64,000 nt of DNA from JAFGPF01 sp964500415 (GCA_964500415.1 CAZCOB010000006.1:1-64000), one strand, 5' to 3'; positions 49,875 through 59,765 are shown, numbered from the stretch's first letter. Translations and numbers: made by a program. Notes: generated by a model not told the origin, from the letters alone.

Positions 49875-51137
49875 TTACATCTCCTTGTTCAAACCTACCA
49901 GGAATTCGGCGTTGTTCTTGGACTTGCGCATGCGCTCCAGCACCCGCTCCGTCGCCTCGGCGAAGTTATTGGGGTCGGAGGCGATTATCCCCACCATGCG
50001 TCGCAGGAGCCATACCTGCTTTAACGTCTCTTCGCCCAGCAGCAGTTCCTCGCGCCGGGTGCCGCTGCGGGGGATATCCATGGCCGGGAAGATGCGTCGT
50101 TCCGAAAGCCTCCGGTCGAGGTGAAGCTCCATGTTACCGGTGCCCTTGAATTCCTCATAAATAAGGTCGTCCATGCGACTGCCCGTATCGATGAGGCAGG
50201 TGGCGATGATGGTAAGGCTGCCGCCTTCGGCGGTGTTGCGGGCGGCGCCGAAAAAGCGCTTGGCGGGGTGCAGGGCGGCGGGGTCGATGCCGCCGGACAG
50301 GGTACGGCCGCTGGAAGGCATGGCCAGGTTATAGGCGCGGGTCAGGCGTGTAACGCCATCCAGGAGAATGACCACGTCCTTGCCGCTTTCCACCAATCGT
50401 TTGGCTCTTTCCAGCGCCAGTTCCGCCACGCGTGTCTGGTTCTCTACCATTTCGTCGAAAGTGGCGGCGATTACCTCGCCGCTGACCGAGCGCCTCATAT
50501 CGGTAACCTCTTCCGGGCGCTCGCCGATGAGACATACCATCAGGTGAATATCTTCGTAGCTCTTGGTGATGGCACTGGCAATCGATTTTAATAAAAGCGT
50601 TTTACCGGCCTTGGGCGGCGATACTACTAGGCCGCGCTGACCGCGTCCGATGGGGGCGATTAAGTTAAGAAGACGGGAAGAGAGGTCGGAGGGGTCGTAC
50701 TCAAGGTTGATGAGACGGTCCGGGAAGGTGGGGGTGAGCGACCCGAAAGGTTGTCGGGTTCTAACAATCTCGGGGTCGATATTATTGATAGCTACTACCT
50801 GGAGCAGACTGAAATATTTTTCGTTACTTTTCGGAGGCCTGCCCTGTCCGGTAACCATGTCCCCGTTACGCAGGCCGAAGCGACGAATTTGTGATGGTGA
50901 GATATATACGTCTGTCTGGCTGGGCAACATCGTTTCTTGCCTGAGGAAGCCATAGCCGTCACTCATAATTTCCAGTATGCCGCTACAGAAGATATTGCCC
51001 TGCTCCTCGGTGTGCGTTTCCAGCAGGCGCATGATGATGTCATTCTTCTTCAGAGTGGCCGGGCTGGAAATGCCTTTTCCCTTGGCCATTTCCACCAGTT
51101 CGTCCTTGCTCTTGCTTTCAAGTTCCGTAATATTCAT
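49875..51137 (-). CDS. rho: Transcription termination factor Rho
   Basis: The 420-residue protein has the N-terminal Rho domain (MNITELESKSKDELVEMAKG), the CSD-type RNA-binding domain (GILEIMSDGYGFLRQ), Walker A SPPKAGKTLLLKSIA, and the R-loop region RAKRLVESGKDVVILLDGVTR. It is the hexameric RNA helicase that ends transcription. No unusual N-terminal insertion is seen, so this is the plain short type. Confidence 0.97.
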   Translation of the reverse strand: MNITELESKSKDELVEMAKGKGISSPATLKKNDIIMRLLETHTEEQGNIFCSGILEIMSDGYGFLRQETMLPSQTDVYISPSQIRRFGLRNGDMVTGQGRPPKSNEKYFSLLQVVAINNIDPEIVRTRQPFGSLTPTFPDRLINLEYDPSDLSSRLLNLIAPIGRGQRGLVVSPPKAGKTLLLKSIASAITKSYEDIHLMVCLIGERPEEVTDMRRSVSGEVIAATFDEMVENQTRVAELALERAKRLVESGKDVVILLDGVTRLTRAYNLAMPSSGRTLSGGIDPAALHPAKRFFGAARNTAEGGSLTIIATCLIDTGSRMDDLIYEEFKGTGNMELHLDRRLSERRIFPAMDIPRSGTRREELLLGEETLKQVWLLRRMVGIIASDPNNFAEATERVLERMRKSKNNAEFLVGLNKEM

Positions 51138-51198
51138 AATTCCACCTCACTCTCATCCCGTCTCCCGGACAGGAAGGGGTATTGTTACCTTTCTTGTT

Positions 51199-51852
51199 TT
51201 ATTTATTGGCAACGCTTTCCCAGTCGGCCAGGAAGCGTTTGATGCCGGTATCGGTCATCGGGTGTTGTATCATCAGCATCAGTACTTTATAAGGAACCGT
51301 AGCAATATCCGCGCCTATCAGAGCGGCCCGGGTAAAGTGCAGCGGGTGCCTGATACTGGCGGCGATTACCTGGGTATCCAGCTCGGGGTAGTTATCGAGT
51401 ATGGCCCGGACATCCTCGACCACCTGCATACCGTCATGGCCGGCATCGTCCAGCCGGCCGATGAATATGCTGACGTAGGTTGCCCCGGCTACCGCCCCGA
51501 GGAGCGCCTGGTTTGCCGAGAAACACAGGGTCATATTTACCTTGATATTCTCCTTGTTCAGTGCCGAAGTTGCCCGGAGGCCTTCGGCCGTGATTGGTAT
51601 CTTAATGTTAACGTTGGGTGCCCACGCCGCCTTGGTACGGGCCTCGGCTATCATAGAATCGGCGTCTTCCGATAGTACTTCCGCTGAAACGGGGCCGCTA
51701 ACTATAGAGCAGATTTTTTTGGTCACGGTTTCGTAGTCGGATGTTGCCTCTTTGGATAGTAATGAAGGATTGGTGGTTACCCCGCTGATAATACCCAGCC
51801 GGGCGGCCTGCCTGATTTCTTCGACATTGGCGGTATCCAGAAAGATACGCAT
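51199..51852 (-). CDS. Transaldolase-like protein (TalC/fructose-6-phosphate aldolase family)
   Basis: The 217-residue protein has the family start MRIFLDTANVEEIRQAARLG, GVTTNPSLL, the Schiff-base Lys in NVNIKIPIT, and NMTLCFSANQALLGAVAG. Members act as transaldolase or fructose-6-phosphate aldolase; the subgroup cannot be assigned from this view alone. A strong GAGGAGGAG lies before the ATG. It follows pyrG by 17 bases and precedes rho, so it is likely co-transcribed with both. Confidence 0.92.
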   Translation of the reverse strand: MRIFLDTANVEEIRQAARLGIISGVTTNPSLLSKEATSDYETVTKKICSIVSGPVSAEVLSEDADSMIAEARTKAAWAPNVNIKIPITAEGLRATSALNKENIKVNMTLCFSANQALLGAVAGATYVSIFIGRLDDAGHDGMQVVEDVRAILDNYPELDTQVIAASIRHPLHFTRAALIGADIATVPYKVLMLMIQHPMTDTGIKRFLADWESVANK

Positions 51853-51869
51853 TCGCTTCTCCTCCTCAA

Positions 51870-53504
51870 TTAGGTTGAAAGGGGTAGCGGGGGTTGAGCT
51901 CCTTCACGCAGTATATCTTTAGCCACCCCGACAAAGTCGCGGAAGAGGGGGTGGGGGCGACCGGGACGGGAAAGGAATTCGGGGTGGAACTGGCAGCTTA
52001 CCATCCAGGGGTGCTCGGCCAGTTCACAGACCTCGACCAGGCTATCGTCGGGGGAAACGCCGCTGTAAATCATTCCGGCTTTATACAACGGCTCACGGAA
52101 TTCATTGTTAAATTCAAAGCGGTGCCGATGGCGTTCCTGCACCAGGGGTCGGCCGTAAGCTCTGGCGGCAAGGGTGCCATCCAGGAGCTTACACGGGTAA
52201 TTACCCAGCCGCATCGTGGCTCCCTTGTCTTTTATCTGCTTTTGTTCAGGCAGAAGGTCGATGACCGGGTAAGGGGTGGATGGGTTAAATTCGGTTGAGT
52301 TAGGCCCGGCCGAGTTGAAAACATGGCGGGCAAACTCAATCACCATAACATGCAGTCCCAGGCACAATCCCAGGTAAGGAATTTTGTTCTCGCGGGCATA
52401 TTTGGCTGCCTTTATCTTGCCCTCGATGCCCCTGTCGCCGAAACCGCCGGGGACGATGATGCCCTGGGCGGTACGCAACAAATTATCGGCGCCGTCCCTG
52501 TCAAGCTCCTCGGAGTGAACCCAGATTAGATTGAGTTCTTTATCATTATGGAGGGCGGCGTGGTAGAGTGCCTCGCGTACGGAGAAGTAAGCATCGTTAA
52601 GTTCGACGTATTTACCGACCAGGGCGATATTTACCGGCTCGTGCGGTATCTTGATACGTTCTACAAGCCCCCGCCACTCCCGCAAGTCGGCAGGGTGTGC
52701 CTTGATGCCGAGCCTCTCCACAACCAACTGTCCCAGTCCGCATTCTTCCAGCATCAGGGGTATTTCATATATCGTCTCCACGGTGGGTAAAGGAATAACC
52801 GCCTGCTTTTCCACGTCGCAGAACAGCGATATCTTATCGCGGATTCCTTCCGATATTTCATAATCGCTGCGGCAGATAATAACATCGGGCTGGATACCGA
52901 TACGCCGCAACTCGTTGACGCTGTGCTGGGTAGGCTTGGTCTTTAGTTCTCCGGTAGAGTTGAGGTAGGGGAGAAAAGTGACGTGTATATAGAGGACGTT
53001 ATTCCTGCCGACATCGTTACGCATCTGCCGGATAGCCTCCAGGAACGGCTGCCCCTCGATATCGCCCACGGTACCGCCCACTTCGATGAGAACCACGTCG
53101 GCTGCGGAATTATCGGCCAGTTGCTTGAATTTGTCCTTAATCTCGGTCGTCAGGTGAGGCACAATCTGGATGGTGCCGCCCAGGAAGTCACCGTGCCTTT
53201 CTTTGGCGATGATGGTGCTATAGATTTGCCCCGAGGTGACGTTGGAGTCCGCCGTGAACTCGGCATCGATGAAGCGCTCGTAGTTGCCCAGGTCGAGGTC
53301 AGTCTCCGCCCCGTCTTTGGTGACGAATACCTCGCCGTGTTGATAAGGCGACATCGTGCCGGGGTCAACGTTCAGGTAGGGGTCGAGCTTCTGGACAGCT
53401 ACGGTGACCTGGCGGCTCTTCAGGATGGTGCCGATTGAGGCGACGGTGATGCCTTTTCCTACGGAACTTACCACGCCTCCGGTTACAAAGATATACTTCG
53501 GCAT
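51870..53504 (-). CDS. pyrG: CTP synthase
   Basis: The 544-residue protein has the amidoligase domain (FVTGGVVSSVGKGI, GTVGDIEGQPFLEAIRQ) and a C-terminal class I glutamine amidotransferase with the nucleophile Cys in GLCLGLHVMVIEF and a late HPEF. It converts UTP to CTP using glutamine and ATP. Length and domains are standard. The promoter at 53670-53698 matches consensus perfectly and leaves a 160-base leader. Confidence 0.97.
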   Translation of the reverse strand: MPKYIFVTGGVVSSVGKGITVASIGTILKSRQVTVAVQKLDPYLNVDPGTMSPYQHGEVFVTKDGAETDLDLGNYERFIDAEFTADSNVTSGQIYSTIIAKERHGDFLGGTIQIVPHLTTEIKDKFKQLADNSAADVVLIEVGGTVGDIEGQPFLEAIRQMRNDVGRNNVLYIHVTFLPYLNSTGELKTKPTQHSVNELRRIGIQPDVIICRSDYEISEGIRDKISLFCDVEKQAVIPLPTVETIYEIPLMLEECGLGQLVVERLGIKAHPADLREWRGLVERIKIPHEPVNIALVGKYVELNDAYFSVREALYHAALHNDKELNLIWVHSEELDRDGADNLLRTAQGIIVPGGFGDRGIEGKIKAAKYARENKIPYLGLCLGLHVMVIEFARHVFNSAGPNSTEFNPSTPYPVIDLLPEQKQIKDKGATMRLGNYPCKLLDGTLAARAYGRPLVQERHRHRFEFNNEFREPLYKAGMIYSGVSPDDSLVEVCELAEHPWMVSCQFHPEFLSRPGRPHPLFRDFVGVAKDILREGAQPPLPLST

Positions 53505-53669
53505 ATACGAGTACCAAACTCCAAAATACCTGGAAAATATCCAGTCTTATCTCAGGGAGTCTATTAAGGAGCTAAAACGGGAATTGTACACAGTGCCTCG
53601 CGAATAAATTATTGCACTATTTTCAATGGAAACAGGAAAAGACTGTTAAACAAGTGGGGGTTTCTTTTT

Positions 53670-53698
53670 ATTATAGGAATGCGTTTCTGCTTTGTCAA
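53670..53698 (-). promoter_or_regulatory. Consensus sigma-70 promoter of pyrG
   Basis: On the minus strand TTGACA (53698-53693) and TATAAT (53675-53670) are both perfect and 17 bases apart, the ideal spacing. The predicted leader to the pyrG ATG is about 160 bases. Confidence 0.85.
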
Positions 53699-53741
53699 GT
53701 GGTTGGCGACTATTTGGTAATATAGTCGTCCGCACGTCCAA

Positions 53742-53770
53742 TTGACACTCTCATACCGCCATTGTAGACT
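53742..53770 (+). promoter_or_regulatory. Sigma-70 promoter of glyA
   Basis: TTGACA (53742-53747), a 17-base spacer and TAGACT (53765-53770, 4 of 6) precede glyA, with CAGGAGAG about 10 bases before its ATG. Confidence 0.7.
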
Positions 53771-53809
53771 ATGTACGGTGTTCAATTTCCCCTTCAGGAG
53801 AGAGTGTAG

Positions 53810-55054
53810 ATGAGTTTCTTAAGTCAGACCGACCCGGAAATATCCCGTATCCTGGATGCGGATAAACAGCGGCAGAGGGAGACGGTAAATCTCATTGCTT
53901 CCGAAAACTATACCAGCCGGGCGGTACTTGAAGCCCAGGGCTCGTTTTTGACCTATAAATACGCCGAGGGCTACCCCGGCAGGCGCTATTACGGCGGCTG
54001 TGAAAACATGGATGCTATCGAGGAACTGGCCGTTAAGCGTGCCAAAGAGCTGTTCCACGCCGAGCACGCCAATGTCCAGCCCCACAGCGGCTCCGCGGCT
54101 AATATGTCCGCCTATTTTGCCCTACTGGAATACGGCGACACGGTAATGGCGATGGACCTGGCGCACGGCGGGCACCTGACCCACGGTTCTCCGGTTACCT
54201 TTTCCGGCAGGTCATATAATTTTGTCCACTACGGTGTGAACCGTGAGACGGAACGCATCGATTACCCGGCGGTGGAAAGGCTGGCCAATGAGCACAAACC
54301 CAGATTAATCGTCGCCGGCGCCACGGCGTATTCCAGGATTATCGACTTCGAGCGCTTTCGCCGCGTCGCCGACTCCGTCGGGGCCAGGCTCATGGTTGAT
54401 ATGGCACATATTGCCGGTATGGTAGCCGCCGGGCTGCACCCCACCCCCATCCCCTATGCCGATTTGGTGACTACCACCACGCATAAGACGCTGCGGGGCA
54501 CCAGCGGCGGTTTGATACTCTGCCGGAAGGAGCTGGCAAGAGCCGTCGATGCTGCCGTTTTCCCGGAAACGCAGGGTAAACCCCTGATGCATGCCATCGC
54601 CGCCAAGACGGTGGCGCTCTATGAAGCCATGCAGTCTGGGTTTGTCGATTACCAGCGGTCAATCCTGGAAAATGCCCTTGTACTGGCCTCGGAAGTACAG
54701 CGGCGGGGGCTCCGTCTGGTATCGGGCGGTACCGATAATCACCTGATGCTGGTAGACCTGACCGAAACCGGGGTCACCGGCATCCAGGCCGAGGAGGCTC
54801 TGGAAACCGCCGGTATCATTGTAAATAAAAACGCTATTCCCTTTGACTCCCGCCCCCCTTGGGTGACCAGTGGCATCAGACTGGGTACGCCGGCCGTAAC
54901 CACGCGCGGTCTGGGAAGAGAAGAAATGAAGCTCATCGCCGCACTGATTGTTAAAGTAATTACTCATCCAGATAGCCCGGAAGTCCGGGATGAAGTAAAG
55001 CAGGAAATAGCGCAGATGTGCCGGCGCTTCCCTATACCCGGGATTGATGACTGA
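53810..55054 (+). CDS. glyA: Serine hydroxymethyltransferase
   Basis: The 414-residue PLP enzyme begins with NLIASENYTSRAVLEAQGS and YAEGYPGRRYYGGC and has the cofactor Lys in VTTTTHKTLRGTSGG. It interconverts serine and glycine while charging tetrahydrofolate, which also supplies one-carbon units for the methyl cycle (metK, ahcY). Length is normal. The promoter is at 53742-53770. Confidence 0.97.
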   Translation: MSFLSQTDPEISRILDADKQRQRETVNLIASENYTSRAVLEAQGSFLTYKYAEGYPGRRYYGGCENMDAIEELAVKRAKELFHAEHANVQPHSGSAANMSAYFALLEYGDTVMAMDLAHGGHLTHGSPVTFSGRSYNFVHYGVNRETERIDYPAVERLANEHKPRLIVAGATAYSRIIDFERFRRVADSVGARLMVDMAHIAGMVAAGLHPTPIPYADLVTTTTHKTLRGTSGGLILCRKELARAVDAAVFPETQGKPLMHAIAAKTVALYEAMQSGFVDYQRSILENALVLASEVQRRGLRLVSGGTDNHLMLVDLTETGVTGIQAEEALETAGIIVNKNAIPFDSRPPWVTSGIRLGTPAVTTRGLGREEMKLIAALIVKVITHPDSPEVRDEVKQEIAQMCRRFPIPGIDD

Positions 55055-55120
55055 CCCGCCCCGGTTTAGGACGTTATATCTATTATCAAAATCAGGTGGT
55101 CGTGTAGAAAGTAACAAGAT

Positions 55121-55207
55121 ATGAAAAGTACTCGCAAAAGTGTCCTGTCAGCTATCGGTAATACTCCGCTGCTGTTACGTTCCATACAGGCCAAGTGTAC
55201 ACCATAG
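55121..55207 (+). pseudogene. Remnant of a cysteine-synthase-like PLP gene
   Basis: A 28-codon frame starting at 55121 encodes MKSTRKSVLSAIGNTPLLLR, then SIQAKCTP and a stop. SAIGNTPLL is the N-terminal signature of cysteine synthase and related beta-family PLP enzymes, normally followed by about 280 more residues that are absent here. The next gene starts at 55211. It looks like a deletion remnant, though a coincidental short match cannot be excluded. Confidence 0.45.
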
Positions 55208-55210
55208 GCA

Positions 55211-55708
55211 ATGGGGCAAATGCCGACTGTTGAAGCTTATCTGGATATTGAAACTACCGGTCTTACATATTCCGACTGTGAAATTACGGTAATCGGTATT
55301 CATCTCTGTAATGGTGAAGATGCCGAATTCGTTCAACTGGTCGGCAGGGATGTCACGGCTCGCAGCATACTGGAAGCCCTGAATGGCGTCGATGTTATTT
55401 ACACCTATAATGGCAGCAGGTTCGATTTACCGTTTATTTACGCACAGTTAGGCATAAACCTGACGGAGCTCTTCTCACATCACGACCTCATGTACGATTG
55501 CTGGCAGAATAATCTTTACGGCGGACTTAAAGCCGTGGAACGGCAGCTGGGGATAAATAGAAAACTTACCGAGATGAACGGCTATGAAGCTGTCAGGCTT
55601 TGGTGGAAATATGTCGATTCCTTTGATTTAGATGCCCTGAGCATTCTTCTTGAATATAATAAGGAAGATGTCATAAATCTCAAGGCTCTGAGGGATATGT
55701 TACTTTAG
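55211..55708 (+). CDS. RNase H-like 3'-5' exonuclease (YprB-type)
   Basis: The 165-residue protein has the three exonuclease motifs of the DEDD superfamily: AYLDIETTGL (Exo I), YTYNGSRFDLPFIYAQ (Exo II) and LLEYNKEDVINLKAL (Exo III, with the Asp). This matches the YprB ribonuclease-H-like family. The biological substrate is unknown; members have been predicted to act in DNA repair or nucleic-acid turnover. A second ATG at 55220 is an alternative start. No clear partner gene sits in the same run. Confidence 0.85.
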   Translation: MGQMPTVEAYLDIETTGLTYSDCEITVIGIHLCNGEDAEFVQLVGRDVTARSILEALNGVDVIYTYNGSRFDLPFIYAQLGINLTELFSHHDLMYDCWQNNLYGGLKAVERQLGINRKLTEMNGYEAVRLWWKYVDSFDLDALSILLEYNKEDVINLKALRDMLL

Positions 55709-55914
55709 TTTATCATATCACCCCCCAACCCCCCCCCTCATTATCTATTCCCACGTTTATCCTTCGAGTCAGGGTAGGACAGCCCCCCCGTATCATTTAC
55801 TGCTTATCCCTTTTATAGTAAGTACTAAATTCTAATATCTAAATCCTGAACAAGTTTAGTGCTTAGAGCTTTCCTCCGGGAGAGTGGTCAGGGGGTGAGG
55901 ATGCTGTTTAATAG

Positions 55915-55923
55915 TGCTATAAT
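55915..55923 (+). promoter_or_regulatory. Extended -10 promoter of prs
   Basis: TGCTATAAT is a perfect extended -10 box 43 bases before the prs ATG. There is no good -35, which extended -10 promoters can do without. GAGGAG lies upstream of the ATG at good spacing. The preceding gap (55709-55914) has C-runs but no gene I can support. Confidence 0.65.
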
Positions 55924-55965
55924 AATGATGCAACAAGGTAGAATAATGAGAGGAGATTTTAACTC

Positions 55966-56904
55966 ATGGATGAACTAAAGGTATTAAGCGGCAGGGCTCA
56001 TCCGGCTCTGGCTAAGGCGATTGCCGATTATCTGGGAATAAGCCTGTGTAAATGTGAAGTAAAGCAGTTCAGTAATGAAAATACTTTTGTTCGTATTGAA
56101 GAGAATGTCCGCCAGCGTGATACCTTTGTTATTCAGCCAATCTCCTCTCCGGTTAATAGTAATCTGGTGGAACTCCTCATTATGCTCGATGCCCTCAAGC
56201 GGGCTTCGGCCGGACGGATTACGGCGGTAATACCGTACTATGGCTACGGACGCACCGATAAGAAAGACCAGCCCCGGGTGCCCATTACCGCCAAACTGGT
56301 GGCCGATCTGATCACCGTGGCCGGTGCCAACCGCGTTCTAACGGTAGACTTGCACGCGGCGCAAATTCAGGGTTTCTTTAATATACCCGTTGACGAGCTT
56401 ACGGCTTTGAATATTCTGGGTAATTATTTTAATGATAAAGCCTTTAAAGACGTGGTGGTCGTTGCCAGTGATATCGGCGCTACCAAGCGGGGGCGCGACC
56501 TGGGGGCTATGCTGAACGTTCCCCTGGCTATCATGGAAAAAAGACGCCTCGGTAACGAGGATAAAACGGAAACCCTGAACGTAATCGGTGATGTAAAGGG
56601 TAAGGTAGCCATCACCATCGACGATGAAATAGATACCGCCGGCTCGCTGGTGGGGGTCGCCTCCACCCTGATTGACCGTGGCGCCTTGGAAATACACGCC
56701 TGCTGCACACACCCCATATTATCCGGCCCGGCTATAGAGAGGATAGCCGCCTCCCCGGTGAAAGAGGTGGTCGTTACCGATACCGTACCTGTACTGGAAA
56801 GTAAGAGAATTGATAAGATTACCGTTTTGCCGATAGCGCCGCTGCTGGGCGAGGCTATCAAGCGTATTCATACCGGGCAGTCCGTAGGAGCCATGTTTGA
56901 GTAG
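55966..56904 (+). CDS. prs: Ribose-phosphate pyrophosphokinase
   Basis: The 312-residue protein has NENTFVRIEENVRQRDTFVI, the metal and ATP segment VDLHAAQIQGFFNIPVDEL and the PRPP loop TIDDEIDTAGSL (DDEIDTAG in place of the common DDMIDTAG). It makes PRPP for nucleotides, histidine and tryptophan. It is the first gene of a run that overlaps a DUF2007 gene by 8 bases. Confidence 0.96.
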   Translation: MDELKVLSGRAHPALAKAIADYLGISLCKCEVKQFSNENTFVRIEENVRQRDTFVIQPISSPVNSNLVELLIMLDALKRASAGRITAVIPYYGYGRTDKKDQPRVPITAKLVADLITVAGANRVLTVDLHAAQIQGFFNIPVDELTALNILGNYFNDKAFKDVVVVASDIGATKRGRDLGAMLNVPLAIMEKRRLGNEDKTETLNVIGDVKGKVAITIDDEIDTAGSLVGVASTLIDRGALEIHACCTHPILSGPAIERIAASPVKEVVVTDTVPVLESKRIDKITVLPIAPLLGEAIKRIHTGQSVGAMFE

Positions 56905-57127
56905 AGAAGAAAAACTGGTGGAGGTATATAAAGCCCGCAATGATATGGAGGCGCAGGTTATCAGGAGCTTGCTGGAGAGCTATGACATACCGTGCTTCCT
57001 GAAATCGAACGCCGCGCCGTCGGTGCACATGTTTACGGTCGATGGCATGGCCGAGGTCAGGGTTCTGGTACTTGACTCCATGGCGGAACGGGCGAGAGAA
57101 TTGATTGTGAGTGATAATAATGGTTAA
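56897..57127 (+). CDS. DUF2007-type putative signal-transducing protein
   Basis: The 76-residue protein matches the DUF2007 pattern: VEVYKARNDMEAQVIRSLLE, SYDIPCFLKSN and FTVDGMAEVRVLVLDSMAERA. Family function is unknown, though members are proposed to be small regulatory domains. It starts at a TTG within the prs end and overlaps secA, so it is translationally sandwiched between prs and secA. Confidence 0.85.
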   Translation: MSREEKLVEVYKARNDMEAQVIRSLLESYDIPCFLKSNAAPSVHMFTVDGMAEVRVLVLDSMAERARELIVSDNNG

Positions 57128-59759
57128 ATTTTTTAGCGGTCTGTTTGATTCCAATGAAAAAGAGCTGAAGCGTCTCCAGCCTTTGGTTGACCGCGTCAAT
57201 GAACTTGAGCCTGAGTTTAATAAGCTGGGCGATACCGAGCTTCGCGCCAAGACGGACGAGTTCAGGGCCAGGCTCAAAGACGGCACCAATCTGGAAGACC
57301 TCTTGCCGGAGGCTTTTGCCGCCGTCCGCGAGGCTGCCGTACGCACTCTGGGTCAACGTCACTATGATGTGCAGCTGCTGGGCGGTGTTGCCCTGCACCA
57401 GGGGAAAATCGCCGAGATGAAGACCGGCGAAGGTAAAACCCTGGTGGCTACCCTGGCGCTTTACCTCAACTCGCTTACCGGTAAGGGAGCCCATCTGGTG
57501 ACGGTGAACGACTACCTGGCGCGGCGCGACCCGTACTGGATGGCGCCCATTTATCACGCTCTGGGTGTAACTCTGGCCAGTATCTACCCGATGCAGAACC
57601 CGGACGAGTATACCCCCTCCCGTATTTACGACCCGGATTTCGATTCCGGGGACAGCCGCTGGCGGCATTTCCGCCCTATTTCCCGTAAAGAGGCTTACGA
57701 GGCTGATGTCACCTACGGCACCAGCAGCGAGTTCGGCTTTGATTACCTCAGGGACAATATGGTGACGGATTTATCCCGGTGCGTCCAGCGTTCTTTGAAC
57801 TACGCCATCGTCGACGAGGTGGACAACCTCCTTATCGATGAAGCCCGCACGCCGCTCATTATCAGCGCTCCGGCAGAGGAATCGGGCGAAATATATGCAA
57901 TCTTTGCCCGGATGGTACCGCGCCTGCGTCTGGAAGAGGACTATACGGTCGAAGAAAAGTCCCGCACGGCTAACCTCACCGATGATGGTATGAGCAACAT
58001 GGAGCGGATGCTCAGGCGTGAGGGTCTGCTGAAGTCGCCCAGCCTTTATGACCCCGACAACCAGGCCCTGACCCGTTATCTGGACAACGCCATGAAAGCC
58101 CAGGTGATTTTCAAACGGGACCGGGACTATGTCGTCAAGGACGGCGAAGTCATCATCGTTGACGAATTTACCGGCCGTTTAATGTACGGTCGGCGCTATT
58201 CCGAGGGTCTGCACCAGGCTATCGAGGCTAAGGAGCATGTCAAAGTCCAGCGGGAATCGATGACCTACGCCACCATCACCATCCAGAACTATTTCCGCAT
58301 ATACGAAAAGCTGGCGGGCATGACCGGTACGGCGTCTACGGAAGCCGAAGAGTTTTACAAAATATACAAACTGGAAGTGACGGAGATTCCCACCAACAAG
58401 CCCATGGTTCGCGGGGACCTCCCCGACCTTATTTATAAGACGGAAGAAGGCAAGTTCCGGGCGGTGGTGCGTGAAATCAAGCAGCTTAATGAGAACGGAA
58501 TTCCGGTGCTGGTGGGCACCGTTTCCATCGAGAAATCGGAGTATTTGAGCGACCTGCTCAAGAGGCAGGGAATTACCTGTAAAGTGCTTAACGCCAAGGA
58601 GCATACCAGGGAGGGCGAAATTATTGCCGGAGCGGGGGAGCCGGGGGCGGTTACCGTGGCCACCAACATGGCCGGGCGCGGTGTCGATATCATCCTGGGC
58701 GGCAACCCTGAAGGCGACAGTGATGCGGACTGGGAGGCGAAGCACGATAAGGTAATTTCTCAGGGCGGACTCCACATTGTCGGCACGGAGCGCCACGAGG
58801 CCCGGCGTATCGATAACCAGCTACGCGGTCGTGCCGGGCGCCAGGGAGACCCCGGCAACTCGCGCTTCTTCGTATCGCTGGAGGATGACATCATGCGCCG
58901 TTTCGGCGGCGACCGCATTAAGGGCTTTATGAGCTGGGCGGGTATGGGCGAAGAAACGCCCATCGAGAATAAGATAATCACCGGCGCCATTACCGACGTG
59001 CAGAAGCGCGTCGAGGGATATCACTTCGATATGCGCAAGCACCTTGTAGAATACGACGATGTCGTCAACAAACATCGTGAGCTTATCTACGAGGAACGCC
59101 GCAAGATACTCGGCGGCGCCGACCTCAAGGCAAATATCCTGAACATGGTTAACGAGGAAATAGAGAACGTCGTCAGGACACATGTTACCGGACAGTATGA
59201 TGACGGTTCGGATATCTCCGCTTTGCTGGCGGATATTAACAAGGTACTGCCGGTGCCGCCCGGACTTAACGAGAAAACGCTGGCTGAGATGTCATCTAAA
59301 GAAATTGAAAAGGAGTTAGTTGAGTTCGCTGCGACCCTCTATGAGGAGCGGGAGAAGGATACGGGTGCCGATAAAATGAGGCTGCTGGAAAGGCTGGTAA
59401 TGCTCCAGATAATAGACCGGCTCTGGGTGGAGCACCTCACGGCCATGGAGCATATGCGACTCCAGGCGGGCTGGCAGACCATGCGCCAGACACGTTCCGT
59501 GGATGCCTATAAGAGCATGGGTCACCGGCAGTTCCAGACCCTGCTCGATACCATTCAGCAGGATGTTGCTCGTACCATCTTCCACGTGAGGATTGAGCAA
59601 AAGGGGGCCAGGCAGCCGGAATCGCCCATGGCCAAGGTGGCCGCCGGCTCTCAAACCAGCAGCAAGAAGAAAGTGGCGGTGGCCGGTAAAAAAATCGGCC
59701 GCAACGACCCCTGTCCCTGCGGCAGCGGTAAGAAATACAAGCACTGCTGCGGAAGGTAA
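57120..59759 (+). CDS. secA: Protein translocase subunit SecA
   Basis: The 879-residue ATPase has Walker A MKTGEGKTLVATL, Walker B VDEVDNLLIDEARTPLIIS, the motor motif TNMAGRGVDIILGG, and a C-terminal zinc-binding SEC-C tail CPCGSGKKYKHCCGR. It powers Sec export through SecY (26966-28276). I use the ATG at 57120; the GTG at 57111 would add three residues. The start lies within the DUF2007 gene. No insertion or truncation is evident. Confidence 0.97.
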   Translation: MVKFFSGLFDSNEKELKRLQPLVDRVNELEPEFNKLGDTELRAKTDEFRARLKDGTNLEDLLPEAFAAVREAAVRTLGQRHYDVQLLGGVALHQGKIAEMKTGEGKTLVATLALYLNSLTGKGAHLVTVNDYLARRDPYWMAPIYHALGVTLASIYPMQNPDEYTPSRIYDPDFDSGDSRWRHFRPISRKEAYEADVTYGTSSEFGFDYLRDNMVTDLSRCVQRSLNYAIVDEVDNLLIDEARTPLIISAPAEESGEIYAIFARMVPRLRLEEDYTVEEKSRTANLTDDGMSNMERMLRREGLLKSPSLYDPDNQALTRYLDNAMKAQVIFKRDRDYVVKDGEVIIVDEFTGRLMYGRRYSEGLHQAIEAKEHVKVQRESMTYATITIQNYFRIYEKLAGMTGTASTEAEEFYKIYKLEVTEIPTNKPMVRGDLPDLIYKTEEGKFRAVVREIKQLNENGIPVLVGTVSIEKSEYLSDLLKRQGITCKVLNAKEHTREGEIIAGAGEPGAVTVATNMAGRGVDIILGGNPEGDSDADWEAKHDKVISQGGLHIVGTERHEARRIDNQLRGRAGRQGDPGNSRFFVSLEDDIMRRFGGDRIKGFMSWAGMGEETPIENKIITGAITDVQKRVEGYHFDMRKHLVEYDDVVNKHRELIYEERRKILGGADLKANILNMVNEEIENVVRTHVTGQYDDGSDISALLADINKVLPVPPGLNEKTLAEMSSKEIEKELVEFAATLYEEREKDTGADKMRLLERLVMLQIIDRLWVEHLTAMEHMRLQAGWQTMRQTRSVDAYKSMGHRQFQTLLDTIQQDVARTIFHVRIEQKGARQPESPMAKVAAGSQTSSKKKVAVAGKKIGRNDPCPCGSGKKYKHCCGR

Positions 59760-59765
59760 GCTATC

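Larger units (their letters stand above)
53505..53809. other. 305-base divergent intergenic region between pyrG and glyA
   Basis: No gene is credible here; a plus-strand frame ending near 53607 reads into pyrG upstream and lacks a family. The region holds the minus-strand pyrG promoter (53670-53698) and the plus-strand glyA promoter (53742-53770). I see no recognisable riboswitch. Confidence 0.6.
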
